A stretch of DNA of 64,000 nt from Frigoribacterium sp. SL97 (GTDB lineage: Bacteria > Actinomycetota > Actinomycetes > Actinomycetales > Microbacteriaceae), in contig NZ_CP113062.1 of assembly GCF_026625765.1 (NCBI RefSeq), forward strand, positions 2,108,001 to 2,172,000, given 5' to 3'. Both the position numbers and the translations under genes were made by a program. The notes under the pieces are model-generated. The model was not told the origin of the DNA, searched no databases, and saw only the letters and a list, made by a program, of their open reading frames with translations. Below are positions 1-8,114 of the stretch, piece by piece. Within the stretch, counting starts at the first letter, position 1; each line of letters begins with the position of its first letter.

Positions 1-172
1 CGAGAGGACTCGACACGACGCCGACGAGCGGCACGACGGCGAGCCGGTCGGCGGTCCGCCGCGCCTGCTCGCGTCCGACGTCGTCGAGCCGGACGCCGGC
101 CGTCCGTCCGGCGAGCACGCCGCTCGCGTTGGCGGTGGTGCGTCCGTGTCGGACGAGGACGAGGGTGGCCAT
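1..172 (-). CDS. histidine phosphatase family protein (5' part only)
   Basis: Only the N-terminal 57 codons are in the window; the gene runs off the left edge. The reverse strand from the ATG at 172 reads MATLVLVRHGRTTANASG, with the RHG phospho-acceptor motif of the histidine phosphatase (phosphoglycerate mutase-like) superfamily at residues 8-10, then a typical GR..RLDDVGREQAR segment. Members dephosphorylate small phosphorylated metabolites. The substrate cannot be told from the fragment. No partner gene is visible. Confidence 0.8.
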   Translation of the reverse strand, partial: MATLVLVRHGRTTANASGVLAGRTAGVRLDDVGREQARRTADRLAVVPLVGVVSSPL

Positions 173-314
173 GCGTCGAGCCTAGACACCGGGACCCGCC
201 GTCGACGCCGGACGCCGGCCGCTCGGCGCCGGGGAGGGGCCGACGAGGAGGCGCGGTGCCCGGACGACCGGAACCGCGCCTCCTGCGGGCTGCCGCCCCG
301 GCGTCTCGGCGGAA

Positions 315-1172
315 CTACGCGGTGGCGGCGGTGAGGGCCTCGACGAGCGGGGTCGTCGGACGGCCGATCAGGCGGGCGAGGTCGCCGCTCGTGTCGGCGA
401 GCAGCCCGTCGCGGATGTTCCCGTCGAGCGCGACGACGAAGCCGACCGTGCCCTCGTCCAGGCCGAAGCCGCGCAGGCGCTCGGCGTGCTGCTCGGGCGT
501 GAGCGACTCGTAGCGGACGGGTCGGCCCGTGACGGTCGTGAGCGCCTCGGCGAACTCGTCGAAGTCCCAGGCGTGGTCGCCGGACAGCTCGAAGGTGCGA
601 CCGGCGGTCGACTCGTCGAGGGCCGCGACCGCGGCGGCCTCGGCGTAGTCCCGACGGCTGGCGCTGGCGAGACGGCCCGCCCCCACGCTCGCGGCGACCA
701 CGCCGGAGTCGCGGGCGGTGGCGATCTCGCCGACGTAGTTCTCGGTGTACCAGCCGTTCCGCAGCAGCGTGACGGGCACGCCGGAGGCGGCGAGGTGCTC
801 CTCGGTCGCCTTGTGCTCGGGCGCGAGGATCAGGGGCGAGGTCGAGGCCGCGAGGACGCTCGTGTAGACCATGCGGGCGGCACCGGCGGCCTTCGCGGCG
901 TCGATCACGGCGGCGTGCTGCGGGACGCGCTGGCCCACGGCGTCGCTCGAGATCAGGACGACGACGTCGCCCGCGTCGATGACGGCCGCGATCGTGTCGG
1001 GTCGGGTGTAGTCGAGCTCGGCGGTGCGGACGCCGCGCTCGGCGAGGTCGGCCAGCTTCGAGACGTCGCGCGACGTGGCGATGACACTGTCGGGGGCTGC
1101 GCCGCGGGCGAGGAGGGACTCGACGACGAGGCGGCCGAGCTGACCGGAGGCGGCGGTGACGATCGTGGACAT
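315..1172 (-). CDS. NmrA/SDR-type NAD(P)H-binding oxidoreductase (QorB/YtfG-like)
   Basis: 285 aa. It starts MSTIVTAASGQLGRLVV, whose GQLG motif is the dinucleotide-binding loop of atypical short-chain dehydrogenases. The length and the segments VYTSVLAAS and LRNGWYTENY match the NAD(P)H:quinone oxidoreductase 2 (QorB/YtfG) family. A longer frame to 1490 is open, but the ATG at 1172 has the correct fold start. It is divergent from an HxlR regulator at 1264, a common pairing in which the regulator controls quinone or electrophile response genes. Family assignment is good; the substrate is inferred. Confidence 0.85.
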   Translation of the reverse strand: MSTIVTAASGQLGRLVVESLLARGAAPDSVIATSRDVSKLADLAERGVRTAELDYTRPDTIAAVIDAGDVVVLISSDAVGQRVPQHAAVIDAAKAAGAARMVYTSVLAASTSPLILAPEHKATEEHLAASGVPVTLLRNGWYTENYVGEIATARDSGVVAASVGAGRLASASRRDYAEAAAVAALDESTAGRTFELSGDHAWDFDEFAEALTTVTGRPVRYESLTPEQHAERLRGFGLDEGTVGFVVALDGNIRDGLLADTSGDLARLIGRPTTPLVEALTAATA

Positions 1173-1263
1173 GGTGTTCCTTTCGGTTGCGTGCCTGGGA
1201 CAACGACGACGGTCCACCGGGACTTCCCATCTGCAGGTACGCACCTTTTCGTAAGCTACTGAC

Positions 1264-1632
1264 GTGGACGTCGGAATCGTGAACCCTGCCCGCCCTGCAC
1301 CCTCGGGTCGTTTCCCGGCGGAGTGCCCGAGCCGCGTGGTGCTGACCCACGTGACGAGTCGGTGGGGAGTGCTGATCCTGCTGGCGCTCGAACGCGGGCC
1401 GATGCGGTGGGGCGAGTTGCGACGCGAGATCGAGGGCGTCAGCGAGAAGATGCTCGCCTCGACCCTGAAGACCCTCGAGGCCGACGGCATCGTCCATCGC
1501 GCCGCCCAGCCGACGATCCCGCCGCGGGTCGACTACTCGCTGACCGAGCGCGGCACCGACCTGGCCGCCCGCCTCGTGCCGCTCATGGACTGGATCCTCG
1601 ACAACGCCGACGAGATCGTCGCGGGCCGGTGA
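1264..1632 (+). CDS. HxlR-family winged-helix transcriptional regulator
   Basis: 122 aa from a GTG start. The region WGVLILLALERGPMRWGELR and the following SEKMLASTLKTLEADGIV are the HTH and winged region of the HxlR/MarR-like family (PF01638). A single Cys (residue 21) sits near the N-terminus, as in redox- or quinone-sensing HxlR members such as QorR/YodB. It is divergent from the oxidoreductase at 315-1172 across about 90 bp. It probably represses that gene and itself until the Cys is modified; this is inference. Confidence 0.87.
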   Translation: MDVGIVNPARPAPSGRFPAECPSRVVLTHVTSRWGVLILLALERGPMRWGELRREIEGVSEKMLASTLKTLEADGIVHRAAQPTIPPRVDYSLTERGTDLAARLVPLMDWILDNADEIVAGR

Positions 1633-1648
1633 GCGATCGATCGACCGA

Positions 1649-2062
1649 TCAGGACGACGCCCCCGCTGCCAGGTACGTGGACGCGAGGTAGGCCGTCGCA
1701 CCCACGATGAAGACGACGAAGATCGGCATCGCGACCAGCAGGAACGTCCTCTCGCGGGGCGGGACGTAGGCACTCGACGCCCGCAGTGTCGACGCGAGCA
1801 TCCCGACCCCGAGGCCGGGGAAGAGCAACAGCGCGAAGGTCGGCAAGGAGTGTTCGACGCCGTGTCGCCGGTACGGGGTGGTCGTCCACACCGGGACCTG
1901 GGTCCAGACGAACACGACCAGGCCGAGCGAGAGGACGATGCCGACGACGAGGGCCACGCGCATCCACCGGACGAGCACCCGACCCCGAGCGACGTCGTCG
2001 TCCGTGAGCGGCACCGTGCGGGGCGTGCCGTCGGGCCGGGTCGTCTTCAGGTCGATGGTCAC
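1649..2062 (-). CDS. small membrane protein, unknown function
   Basis: 137 aa from a GTG start at 2062. Three hydrophobic segments are visible (about residues 32-55, 73-90 and 108-130) after a polar N-terminus. No domain is recognised. It converges on the HxlR gene with a 16-bp gap and diverges from the flavoprotein gene at 2192. The reading frame has normal codon use for the region, so it is likely a real gene. Confidence 0.65.
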   Translation of the reverse strand: MTIDLKTTRPDGTPRTVPLTDDDVARGRVLVRWMRVALVVGIVLSLGLVVFVWTQVPVWTTTPYRRHGVEHSLPTFALLLFPGLGVGMLASTLRASSAYVPPRERTFLLVAMPIFVVFIVGATAYLASTYLAAGASS

Positions 2063-2191
2063 GTGGTCATGCTAGCGAGTCGGGACGGACCGGTCTGCTC
2101 GTCCGCCTCGACTCGCCTGCACGGGCGTCCGCCCATCCGCAGCTGGTTGAGTTCGACCTGACGACCGACTCGACGAAGGGGCAGGCAGCAC

Positions 2192-3592
2192 ATGGGCATC
2201 TCGGAGAAGGACTACGACGTCGCCGTCATCGGCGCCGGTCCGGCGGGCACCGCGGCGGCCCTGCGCGCAGCCGAACTCGGGGCCCGCGTCGTCGTCCTCG
2301 AGGCGGGGCGCGAGGGAGGCACCTGCGTGAACACCGGATGCGTGCCCACCAGGGTGCTGGCCAAGACGGCCCGGCTGATCCGCGAGACCCGGCACGCGGA
2401 CGTCTACGGCGTCGGCGTCGCTCCCCCGACGATCGACTGGGCGACGACCGTCGCGCGCGTCCGGGAGCGCGTCGACGCGGTGCGGTCGATCAAGCGGGAG
2501 GCCGAGCGGTTCGAGGCCGCGGGCGTCGAGCTGGTCCACGAGGGCAGGGCCCGGTTCGTCGACGACTCGACCCTCGTCCTCGACAGCGGGCGGACGATCT
2601 CGGCGGCGTCGATCCTGATCTGCGTCGGCGGTCACTCGCGCCGACTGCCGATCCCGGGCAACGAGTTGGCGACGGTCCCCGAGCACGTCCTCGACCTGCC
2701 GTCCCTCCCCCACCGGGTGGCCGTGATCGGCGCGGGCAACACGGGCGTACAACTCGTGACGGTGTTCGACGCGTTCGGCAGCGACGTGACGCTCCTCGAC
2801 GTCGCCCCGCGGGTGCTGACGACGTCGGACGCGTCGATCTCGGAGGCGGTCTCCGTCGCGTTCACCGAGCAGGGCATCGACGTGCGCACCGGGATCGACG
2901 GCGTCGAGAGCCTCGCCCGAGCCGACGACGGCTCGATCACCCTGACCTGGCGGCAGGACGACGCGCACGCCCGGGCCGACTTCGACGTGGTCGTCATGGC
3001 CACGGGGTGGCCGGCGGACGTCGAGGACCTCGGCCTGGAGAACGCCGGGATCGAGGTGGAGCGCTCGTCCGTCCCCGTCGACCGGTACTTCCGGACCGTC
3101 GTCCCGCACGTCTTCGCCGTGGGCGACGCCAACGGCCGCGACATGCTCGTCCAGGCCGCCCAGTTCGAGGGGGAGGCCGCCGCCGAGAACGCCGTCCTCG
3201 GCGCCAACCGCCGCACGCCGCACCACCTCCTGCCCGCCGGTGGGTTCACCGACCCGGACTACGCCGGCGTCGGCCTCACCGAGGACGAGGCCCGCGAAGC
3301 GGACGAGTCGTGCGTGGTCGTCACGATCCCGTACTCGACCGTGGACCGGGCCGTGATGGACGACCGCGAGACGGGGTTCCTCAAGCTGATCGCCGACCGC
3401 CGTCGTGAGCTCGTGCTCGGTGCCCATGCCGTCGGTGAGAACGCCGTCGAGGTGGTCCAGGCGGTCACCACCGCCATGGCCGGCGGTGTCGACGTCGCCA
3501 CCCTGGCGGAGGTGCGGTTCGCCTACCCCACCTACAGCGCGGTGATCGGGATGGCGGCCCGGGCCGTGCTGGCGGATCGCACCGCGCGCTAG
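2192..3592 (+). CDS. pyridine nucleotide-disulfide oxidoreductase (class I flavoprotein)
   Basis: 466 aa. An FAD-binding GAGPAG motif lies at residues 15-20, the redox-active disulfide in GGTCVNTGC at residues 43-50 (C45, C50), a second dinucleotide motif VIGAGNTG near 180, an ATG..P segment near 270, and a dimerisation domain ending with AHAVGENAVEV near 410. This order is that of mercuric reductase, dihydrolipoamide and soluble transhydrogenase-type enzymes. The usual C-terminal His-Glu pair is not clear (GENAVE replaces HP..E), and there is no metal-binding Cys pair at the C-terminus, so mercuric reductase proper is unlikely. Spaced from its neighbours, probably monocistronic. Confidence 0.87.
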   Translation: MGISEKDYDVAVIGAGPAGTAAALRAAELGARVVVLEAGREGGTCVNTGCVPTRVLAKTARLIRETRHADVYGVGVAPPTIDWATTVARVRERVDAVRSIKREAERFEAAGVELVHEGRARFVDDSTLVLDSGRTISAASILICVGGHSRRLPIPGNELATVPEHVLDLPSLPHRVAVIGAGNTGVQLVTVFDAFGSDVTLLDVAPRVLTTSDASISEAVSVAFTEQGIDVRTGIDGVESLARADDGSITLTWRQDDAHARADFDVVVMATGWPADVEDLGLENAGIEVERSSVPVDRYFRTVVPHVFAVGDANGRDMLVQAAQFEGEAAAENAVLGANRRTPHHLLPAGGFTDPDYAGVGLTEDEAREADESCVVVTIPYSTVDRAVMDDRETGFLKLIADRRRELVLGAHAVGENAVEVVQAVTTAMAGGVDVATLAEVRFAYPTYSAVIGMAARAVLADRTAR

Positions 3593-3645
3593 GAGTCGGC
3601 GGGCGCCGTGACACGATGGACGCTCCGCCCCGACCGAAAGCCACG

Positions 3646-4257
3646 ATGCGCCTCCTCCTGATCCGCCACGGCGAGACCGCCGACAACGTCGCCCGCACCA
3701 TCGGCTCGCGCCCCCCGGGCCCGCCGCTGTCCCCGCTCGGCCGCGAACAGGCCGCCGACCTCGGGACGGCTCTGGCGGGCGAAGCGATCGTCGCCGTGCA
3801 CTCCTCGCGCCTGCGCCGGGCCGGTGAGACCGCCGCGATCGTCGCCGAGGGTCGCGGCCTCCCCCACCACGAGGTCGATGGTGCCCACGAGATCGACGCC
3901 GGCGACCTGGAGGGTCTGCCCTACGCCGAGGCCCTGCCCCGGTACGCCGGCACCATGCAGCAGTGGTGGACCGACCCGGAGGCGCGCATCCCCGGTGGTG
4001 AGAGCGGCAGCGAGTTCACGGCCCGGTTCCGCGGGGCGGTCGATCGGGTCGTGGCGTCGACACCGGCCGACTCGACCGCGGTGCTCGTCTCGCACGAAGC
4101 CGCGATCTGCGTCTGGGCGGCCGACACCGCCCGCAACCTCGACGCCGCGTTCAGTCGCACCCACGGACTCCGCAACACGGGGTCGGTCGTCCTCGAGGGC
4201 TCGACCGAGGCCGGCTGGGTCGCCGTCTCGTGGGACGGCGAACCCCTGGCGCACTGA
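3646..4257 (+). CDS. histidine phosphatase family protein
   Basis: 203 aa from the ATG at 3646, where the protein begins MRLLLIRHGETADNV as the family usually does. An ATG ten codons upstream (3616) is also open but has no ribosome-binding site and would add an unusual tail. The RHG catalytic motif, the SSRLRRAGETA segment, a central GGES and a late SHE (second catalytic His, about residue 147) are all present, so it should be an active phosphatase. It is a second copy of the superfamily seen at the left window edge. Confidence 0.85.
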   Translation: MRLLLIRHGETADNVARTIGSRPPGPPLSPLGREQAADLGTALAGEAIVAVHSSRLRRAGETAAIVAEGRGLPHHEVDGAHEIDAGDLEGLPYAEALPRYAGTMQQWWTDPEARIPGGESGSEFTARFRGAVDRVVASTPADSTAVLVSHEAAICVWAADTARNLDAAFSRTHGLRNTGSVVLEGSTEAGWVAVSWDGEPLAH

Positions 4258-4290
4258 CGCGCGCGTCCGTCGACGGCGCCGCAGCGCCTC

Positions 4291-4959
4291 CTAGGGGCCG
4301 CCGAGCCAGTGGTCGATCCGGTGGTGGTCCGGCCGGAAGCCGTTCTGGACGCCCCACAGCACCGCCTGCGTCCGACTCGTCGCGCCGATGCGCCGGTAGA
4401 CCGACCGGATGTACGACTTGACCGTGTTCGGACTGAGGTAGGTCAGTGCCGCGACCTCGGCGTTGCTCTTCCCCTGGGTGATGAGGGCCAGGATCTCGGA
4501 CTCGCGGTCGGTGATGCCCTCGCGGCGGCCGGGCCAGTCGAGGCCCGGTGCACTCGGCGCCCGCCCCCGCACCTCGCTGACGACGCGCTCGCCCCGGTGG
4601 ACCGCCTCGAGCGCCTCGACCAGCTCGCGGGCACCGAGGGTCTTCGACAGGTACCCGTGCACGCCCTGCGCCAGAGCCGACTCGACGAGCTCGGGGTGGA
4701 AGTTCCAGGTGTAGACGACGACCTTGCCGGCCGCCGGGTTGGCGACCAGCTCGGCGAGCTCGTGGTGGTCGGACTCGGGCTGGGCGAACGAGTCGTACAG
4801 GACGACGTCGACCCGGTCGGACAGGGACGTCGTGGCGTCGATCTCGGCGACGACGACCCGGTCGCGGTAGCGGTCGAACATGTGGGCGAGACCGGCGAGC
4901 ACGACGTCGTAGTCGTCGACGAGTGCGACGGTGATCGACCGGGTCGGAGCAAGGGGCAT
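4291..4959 (-). CDS. LuxR/NarL-family response regulator
   Basis: 222 aa. The N-terminal half is a receiver-like domain (VALVDDYDVVLAGL, with acidic pocket D14-D15) and the C-terminal half is a LuxR HTH: ITDRESEILALITQGKSNAE and LSPNTVKSYIRSVYRRIGA. The usual phospho-acceptor Asp is replaced by a VVLYDSFAQPES segment, so phosphorylation is plausible at VVLYD but not certain. No histidine kinase is adjacent. Start at 4959 chosen because the upstream open frame is not receiver-like. Confidence 0.85.
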   Translation of the reverse strand: MPLAPTRSITVALVDDYDVVLAGLAHMFDRYRDRVVVAEIDATTSLSDRVDVVLYDSFAQPESDHHELAELVANPAAGKVVVYTWNFHPELVESALAQGVHGYLSKTLGARELVEALEAVHRGERVVSEVRGRAPSAPGLDWPGRREGITDRESEILALITQGKSNAEVAALTYLSPNTVKSYIRSVYRRIGATSRTQAVLWGVQNGFRPDHHRIDHWLGGP

Positions 4960-5078
4960 GAGGACACCATCCCACCCCGAGGGGTGTGCCGCCACACCTC
5001 CAGGGGTGGTCTGCTGGGTCCTGCGACACCACGGCACCGACGGTGCCGGTCGCCCATCTCTCCCGGAAGGAGAACACC

Positions 5079-5360
5079 ATGATCGGTCTCATCATCAGCT
5101 TGCTCGTCGTCGGCCTCATCGCAGGGTTCATCGCCCGCGCGGTCGTCCCGGGTCGCCAGGGCCTCTCGATCGCCATGACGATCCTGCTGGGCGTCATCGG
5201 TTCGTTCGTCGGAGGGTTCCTCGGCTTCCTGCTGTTCCAGCACGACCCCACGGACGGGTTCTTCCAGCCCGCCGGCATCATCGGCTCGATCATCGGCGCG
5301 ATCGTCGTGCTGGTCGTCTGGGTCGCCGTCTCGGGCCGCCGCGGCGCCGCTCGCCGCTGA
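5079..5360 (+). CDS. GlsB/YeaQ/YmgE family stress-response membrane protein
   Basis: 93 aa with three glycine-rich membrane segments (IGLIISLLVVGLIAGFIAR, a central ILLGVIGSFVGGFLGFLL and a C-terminal IIGSIIGAIVVLVVW). This is the layout of the transglycosylase-associated / GlsB family, commonly linked to envelope and general stress. A clear Shine-Dalgarno (CCGGAAGGAGAA) precedes the ATG at 5079. It is divergent from the LuxR regulator at 4959, which could control it; that is inference. A strong hairpin follows. Confidence 0.9.
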   Translation: MIGLIISLLVVGLIAGFIARAVVPGRQGLSIAMTILLGVIGSFVGGFLGFLLFQHDPTDGFFQPAGIIGSIIGAIVVLVVWVAVSGRRGAARR

Positions 5361-5374
5361 CCCCGGTCCCGGTC

Positions 5375-5398
5375 GGGGCGGCCGCGGACGGCCGCCCC
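5375..5398 (+). terminator. hairpin terminator after GlsB-family gene
   Basis: GGGGCGGCCG (5375-5384) and CGGCCGCCCC (5389-5398) form a perfect 10-bp stem with a 4-nt loop, 14 nt after the stop codon. There is no T-tract, as is common in high-GC actinobacteria. Confidence 0.6.
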
Positions 5399-5457
5399 GG
5401 GGGCATCCTCCTGCCGGCGGCATCCACTGCCCGCAGGACGGAACGACGACCTCGTGC

Positions 5458-6144
5458 TCAGGCGGGCTCCTCCGCGCTCGTGGTGTGCGGTGCCCCGACG
5501 GGCTTGGACTCACTCGAGCCACGCTGGCGGAGGAAGATCGAGAACACGATCATCGCTCCGACCGCCAGGAACTCCGACTGCCAGTTCTGCAGGGTCCTGT
5601 TCCAGAAATCCGGGGACGTGACGTACTGGAGCCAGGTCTCGGGTGGTGCGCCGTGTTCCGCGTTCTCCTCGTTCGCGACCACGGTCCCGCCGAGGGACTG
5701 TGCGAGCCAGGACGACACGAAGAGGGCGCCCATCACCATTAGGAGCGAGTTCGAGTACACGCTGGATGCCCATCCGCCCCGGCGCGCCCACGCGGGCGAC
5801 CCCGGCCGCGCGTGGTCTCCGACCGATTGTGCCTCGTCGCTGCCGACGCTCTCGTCCCCCGGTCGCTTCGACTCGGGCGACCCGCGTTGCACCAGCCAGA
5901 TCGTCGCGGCGACGAACAGGAAGAACTGCAAGAACTCGGACTGCCAGTTCTCGGCCACGTCCACCAGGAAACTCGACGACGACACGAAGTCCCAGTAGGC
6001 CACGGGCGGAAGACCGTGCCCCGCGAGTTCCTCGTTGGTGGCGGCGAACCCGGCGAACGACTGGCCCACGAGGGCGGCGACGAAGATCACGAGGAAGGCC
6101 GTGCTGAGCCCCTGGTCTCGGATGGCTCGACGCATCCTCGTCAC
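5458..6144 (-). CDS. DUF6766-type membrane protein
   Basis: 228 aa from a GTG at 6144 whose GTGA overlaps the stop of the small gene upstream; an ATG at 6135 is the alternative. The protein has two homologous halves, each with a hydrophobic helix ending in GQSFAG or AQSLGG, a central PP..Y/W motif and NWQSEFL (residues about 66 and 200). These are hallmarks of DUF6766, a membrane family of unknown role found in many bacteria. Translational coupling to the upstream 41-aa protein suggests a two-gene operon. Confidence 0.8.
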   Translation of the reverse strand: MTRMRRAIRDQGLSTAFLVIFVAALVGQSFAGFAATNEELAGHGLPPVAYWDFVSSSSFLVDVAENWQSEFLQFFLFVAATIWLVQRGSPESKRPGDESVGSDEAQSVGDHARPGSPAWARRGGWASSVYSNSLLMVMGALFVSSWLAQSLGGTVVANEENAEHGAPPETWLQYVTSPDFWNRTLQNWQSEFLAVGAMIVFSIFLRQRGSSESKPVGAPHTTSAEEPA

Positions 6145-6266
6145 CGAGCCGTCAACGGGACGGCGATCATCACGACGAGTCCCGCGACGATCACGCTCAT
6201 CCACAGCCAGAAGACGGCGCGCATCCCCCGCGTCGATCCGGCGTCGTCGTCCTGCTGATCGCTCAC
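6141..6266 (-). CDS. 41-aa single-pass membrane peptide
   Basis: A GTG-started frame reads VSDQQDDDAGSTRGMRAVFW and ends in a hydrophobic helix of about 20 residues, stop at 6141. A good Shine-Dalgarno (GGAGGGTG) lies just upstream. The stop overlaps the start of the DUF6766 gene. A short acidic head plus one membrane helix upstream of DUF6766 is compatible with a partner subunit; function unknown. Confidence 0.6.
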   Translation of the reverse strand: MSDQQDDDAGSTRGMRAVFWLWMSVIVAGLVVMIAVPLTAR

Positions 6267-6481
6267 CTGGTCACCCTCCTCGACGGGAATCGCCACGAGG
6301 CAGTCCTACGTCACCGACTGCGCGGCGACAAGGGGCTTGCTTTCTCCTCCGGGTGCTGCTGTCGGACCGTCGCCAGCCACGCGCCGACGACGACGCCCGC
6401 AGGCGCGGCCCGACACGGAGTCCGTGCCCCGACGGGCCGTGCGACCGAGGAGAACCGTGGTCGCCCGACCACCGTTCGTGA
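6267..6481. other. intergenic, chromosome side of the junction
   Basis: No gene is seen. The segment carries the promoter of the leftward 6266 gene pair and ends at the tRNA 3' terminus. Last chromosomal DNA before the integrated element. Confidence 0.4.
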
Positions 6482-6530
6482 GGTGGGCCCTACCGGGCTC
6501 GAACCGATGACATCCACGGTGTAAACGTGA
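6482..6530 (-). mobile_element. 3' half of tRNA-Val (TAC): element attachment site
   Basis: Read on the minus strand, 6530 to 6482 gives a complete anticodon arm (stem TCACG/CGTGG around loop TTTACAC, anticodon TAC), a 5-nt variable region, a T arm (ATCGG/CCGGT around TTCGAGC) and the 3' acceptor strand AGGGCCC with discriminator A and CC. The D arm and the 5' acceptor strand are absent: upstream sequence is unrelated. Tyrosine integrases that target tRNA genes leave exactly such a 3' duplicate at the end of the element far from the restored tRNA. The intact tRNA-Val and the integrase should therefore lie beyond 64000. Confidence 0.85.
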
Positions 6531-6733
6531 TTAGGGGCTTACATTCTTGCTGCTAGTTGCGCGAAACTGCCGGTTTTCCGGGATTTAGAGTGCAGTTCGG
6601 CGCAAGTAAAAGCAGCGCCGCGCAGCCCTTCACCAACACCACACCAACACGACTCAAGACTTGCATCCAGGCCCAGCGGGCCATAGTCAGGAACGCCGAG
6701 GGGCTCTCAACTCAGGCATCGCGGATGTGTTAG
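6531..6733. other. element end, non-coding, lower GC
   Basis: No gene. The stretch is visibly richer in A/T than its surroundings and holds a short repeat (CACCAACAC twice near 6630-6650), which could be integrase arm-binding sequence. Transcription of the leftward RES gene must end here; no strong hairpin was found. Confidence 0.35.
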
Positions 6734-7327
6734 TCAGATGAGGTCGAGGTGTGCCCGAGTGTGCGCCGTGACGACATCAAACCCGGCCTCGAGGGCTGCA
6801 TTGATGCCCGGCATTTTGCCGGATGTCAGCTCAAGTGCAGGCTTCGCATTGGCCGGGGCGTCGAACAGGGCGATGAGCGTGACGCGTTCGTGGTCAACGA
6901 AGGATGACGCGTAGGAGACGCCGTCGAAGCCTGCGGCGTCGAGCCGAGCTGCCAGCGTTCTCGTGACGGCGAAGGCAGGGAGACCCTTGTGCTCAGGAAG
7001 GTCTAGGCCAGCCTTCCGAGCCTTGGCGTGGTCCACGCTCGCGAGCTTGAAGGGCCGGCGGATGACCATGCTGGTCACGACAAAGCGCCTGGCCTGCTCC
7101 TCGGTCACAGCGCGGGCCCGGCCGGCTATGGGGCCGAGAAGCTCCGTGATGGCGGCTTCGGCTTCTGTTGCGAGGTAGGTCGTGATCCTCGGCGCGGCGA
7201 GGTCGAACGGGCCGCGCTGGTGCTGCGCGGTTGTGAGGGGCGAGGCCGAGACGCTGTGCGATCGGTAGACCGTGGTGCCCTTCCGCAGGTAGCGGACCGG
7301 CAGGGATGCGAGGTCGATGCTGTTCAA
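6734..7327 (-). CDS. RES-domain toxin
   Basis: 197 aa. The three residues that name the family are present: R22 in TVYRSHS, E62 in AAITELLG and S141/S142 in VSYASSF. RES toxins of the RES-Xre systems (for example ParT/MbcT types) degrade or consume NAD+ or ADP-ribosylate targets, stopping growth. The start codon overlaps the stop of the antitoxin gene by 4 nt, as usual for the pair. It is the gene nearest the attachment site, a typical place for an element-stabilising toxin-antitoxin module. Confidence 0.85.
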   Translation of the reverse strand: MNSIDLASLPVRYLRKGTTVYRSHSVSASPLTTAQHQRGPFDLAAPRITTYLATEAEAAITELLGPIAGRARAVTEEQARRFVVTSMVIRRPFKLASVDHAKARKAGLDLPEHKGLPAFAVTRTLAARLDAAGFDGVSYASSFVDHERVTLIALFDAPANAKPALELTSGKMPGINAALEAGFDVVTAHTRAHLDLI

Positions 7328-7875
7328 GCCGACGCCGCAACCGTCGGGTCGTCACCGTCGACCTTCGACACGTACTTGCGCGCGGACGCGATGACGGCCT
7401 TGCTGGGGCGGCCGTGGCGCAGCCACTTCGCGGGAGTCTCGCCCCCGAGGTCACCGTTGGGGGTGACGAGCCACATGGCCTGCGTCGCTGGCTCGAGCTG
7501 GTTCTCGAAGATGGCGACGAGCTCGGGCATGTGCGGTAGGACTGCTCCCTTGCCGCCGAACTGGAACGACGGGTAGACCTTGTGTCGGTCGGCCGTCGTG
7601 AGAGACAGGATTCGACGCTGCCGGACGAGCTCGTGAACGTACTGCCGGGTCACGCCGAGCCACCTCGTCAGCGATGCGGTCGTGTAGAACGGACCCAGCT
7701 CGAGGTTGATGGGTGACGACCTCGGGATGCCAGCCACGACGCGGTCTGCAAGGACGGCAATGTCCCCGAGGTTGCGCGGTTCGCGGCCGCTCTCTTCGAG
7801 GTTGTCGAAGACGGAATCGAGTCGCTCAGCGATCGCGTCGATGAGCTCTTTCTTGTAGTCGCTGATCTGGTTCAT
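7324..7875 (-). CDS. Xre/MbcA/ParS-type antitoxin of the RES system
   Basis: 183 aa from the ATG at 7875, which has the Shine-Dalgarno GAGGAGGG; an open extension to 7944 lacks one. The middle holds a helix-turn-helix (TTASLTRWLGVTRQYVHELV), and the C-terminal part, around MWLVTPNGDLGGETPAKWLR, matches the toxin-binding domain DUF2384 found in antitoxins of RES toxins. It should neutralise the RES toxin and repress the operon through an upstream operator. Confidence 0.82.
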   Translation of the reverse strand: MNQISDYKKELIDAIAERLDSVFDNLEESGREPRNLGDIAVLADRVVAGIPRSSPINLELGPFYTTASLTRWLGVTRQYVHELVRQRRILSLTTADRHKVYPSFQFGGKGAVLPHMPELVAIFENQLEPATQAMWLVTPNGDLGGETPAKWLRHGRPSKAVIASARKYVSKVDGDDPTVAASA

Positions 7876-7987
7876 GGTCGGCCCTCCTCGCCCTGGGAGC
7901 TGGTTGCGCTCCCCTGCACCACGGCTCATTCCGAGGGGCGCCACCCAGCGCTCAGAACTCCCCGGTTCGGGGCTGCCGTACTCCCAT

Positions 7988-8019
7988 TCTGGTCGAAGGG
8001 ACCGTCATTTTCGACCAGA
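7988..8019. promoter_or_regulatory. inverted repeat upstream of the antitoxin gene (possible operator)
   Basis: TCTGGTCGAA (7988-7997) and TTCGACCAGA (8010-8019) are perfect 10-bp arms with a 12-bp spacer, about 115 bp upstream of the antitoxin start. Symmetry and place fit an autoregulatory operator; a terminator of the upstream leftward gene is the alternative. Confidence 0.45.
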
Positions 8020-8114
8020 TCCACGAACCGGTCCGCCCCATTTCGGGGGCACGTCGGCGGGGCGGCAGGTGTTGCGCAACCCACTCCGTGTAGCTACGCC
8101 TTCCGCGGCCTGTC

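Noticed and set aside
2072..3427. A 451-codon minus-strand frame opposite the flavoprotein gene
   Set aside because: Composition (Arg/Val/Asp/Gly) is that of a complementary-strand shadow; the plus strand has clear FAD and disulfide motifs.
2192..3592. Mercuric reductase
   Set aside because: The active-site disulfide is present, but no N-terminal metal-binding domain, C-terminal Cys pair or mer neighbours were found.
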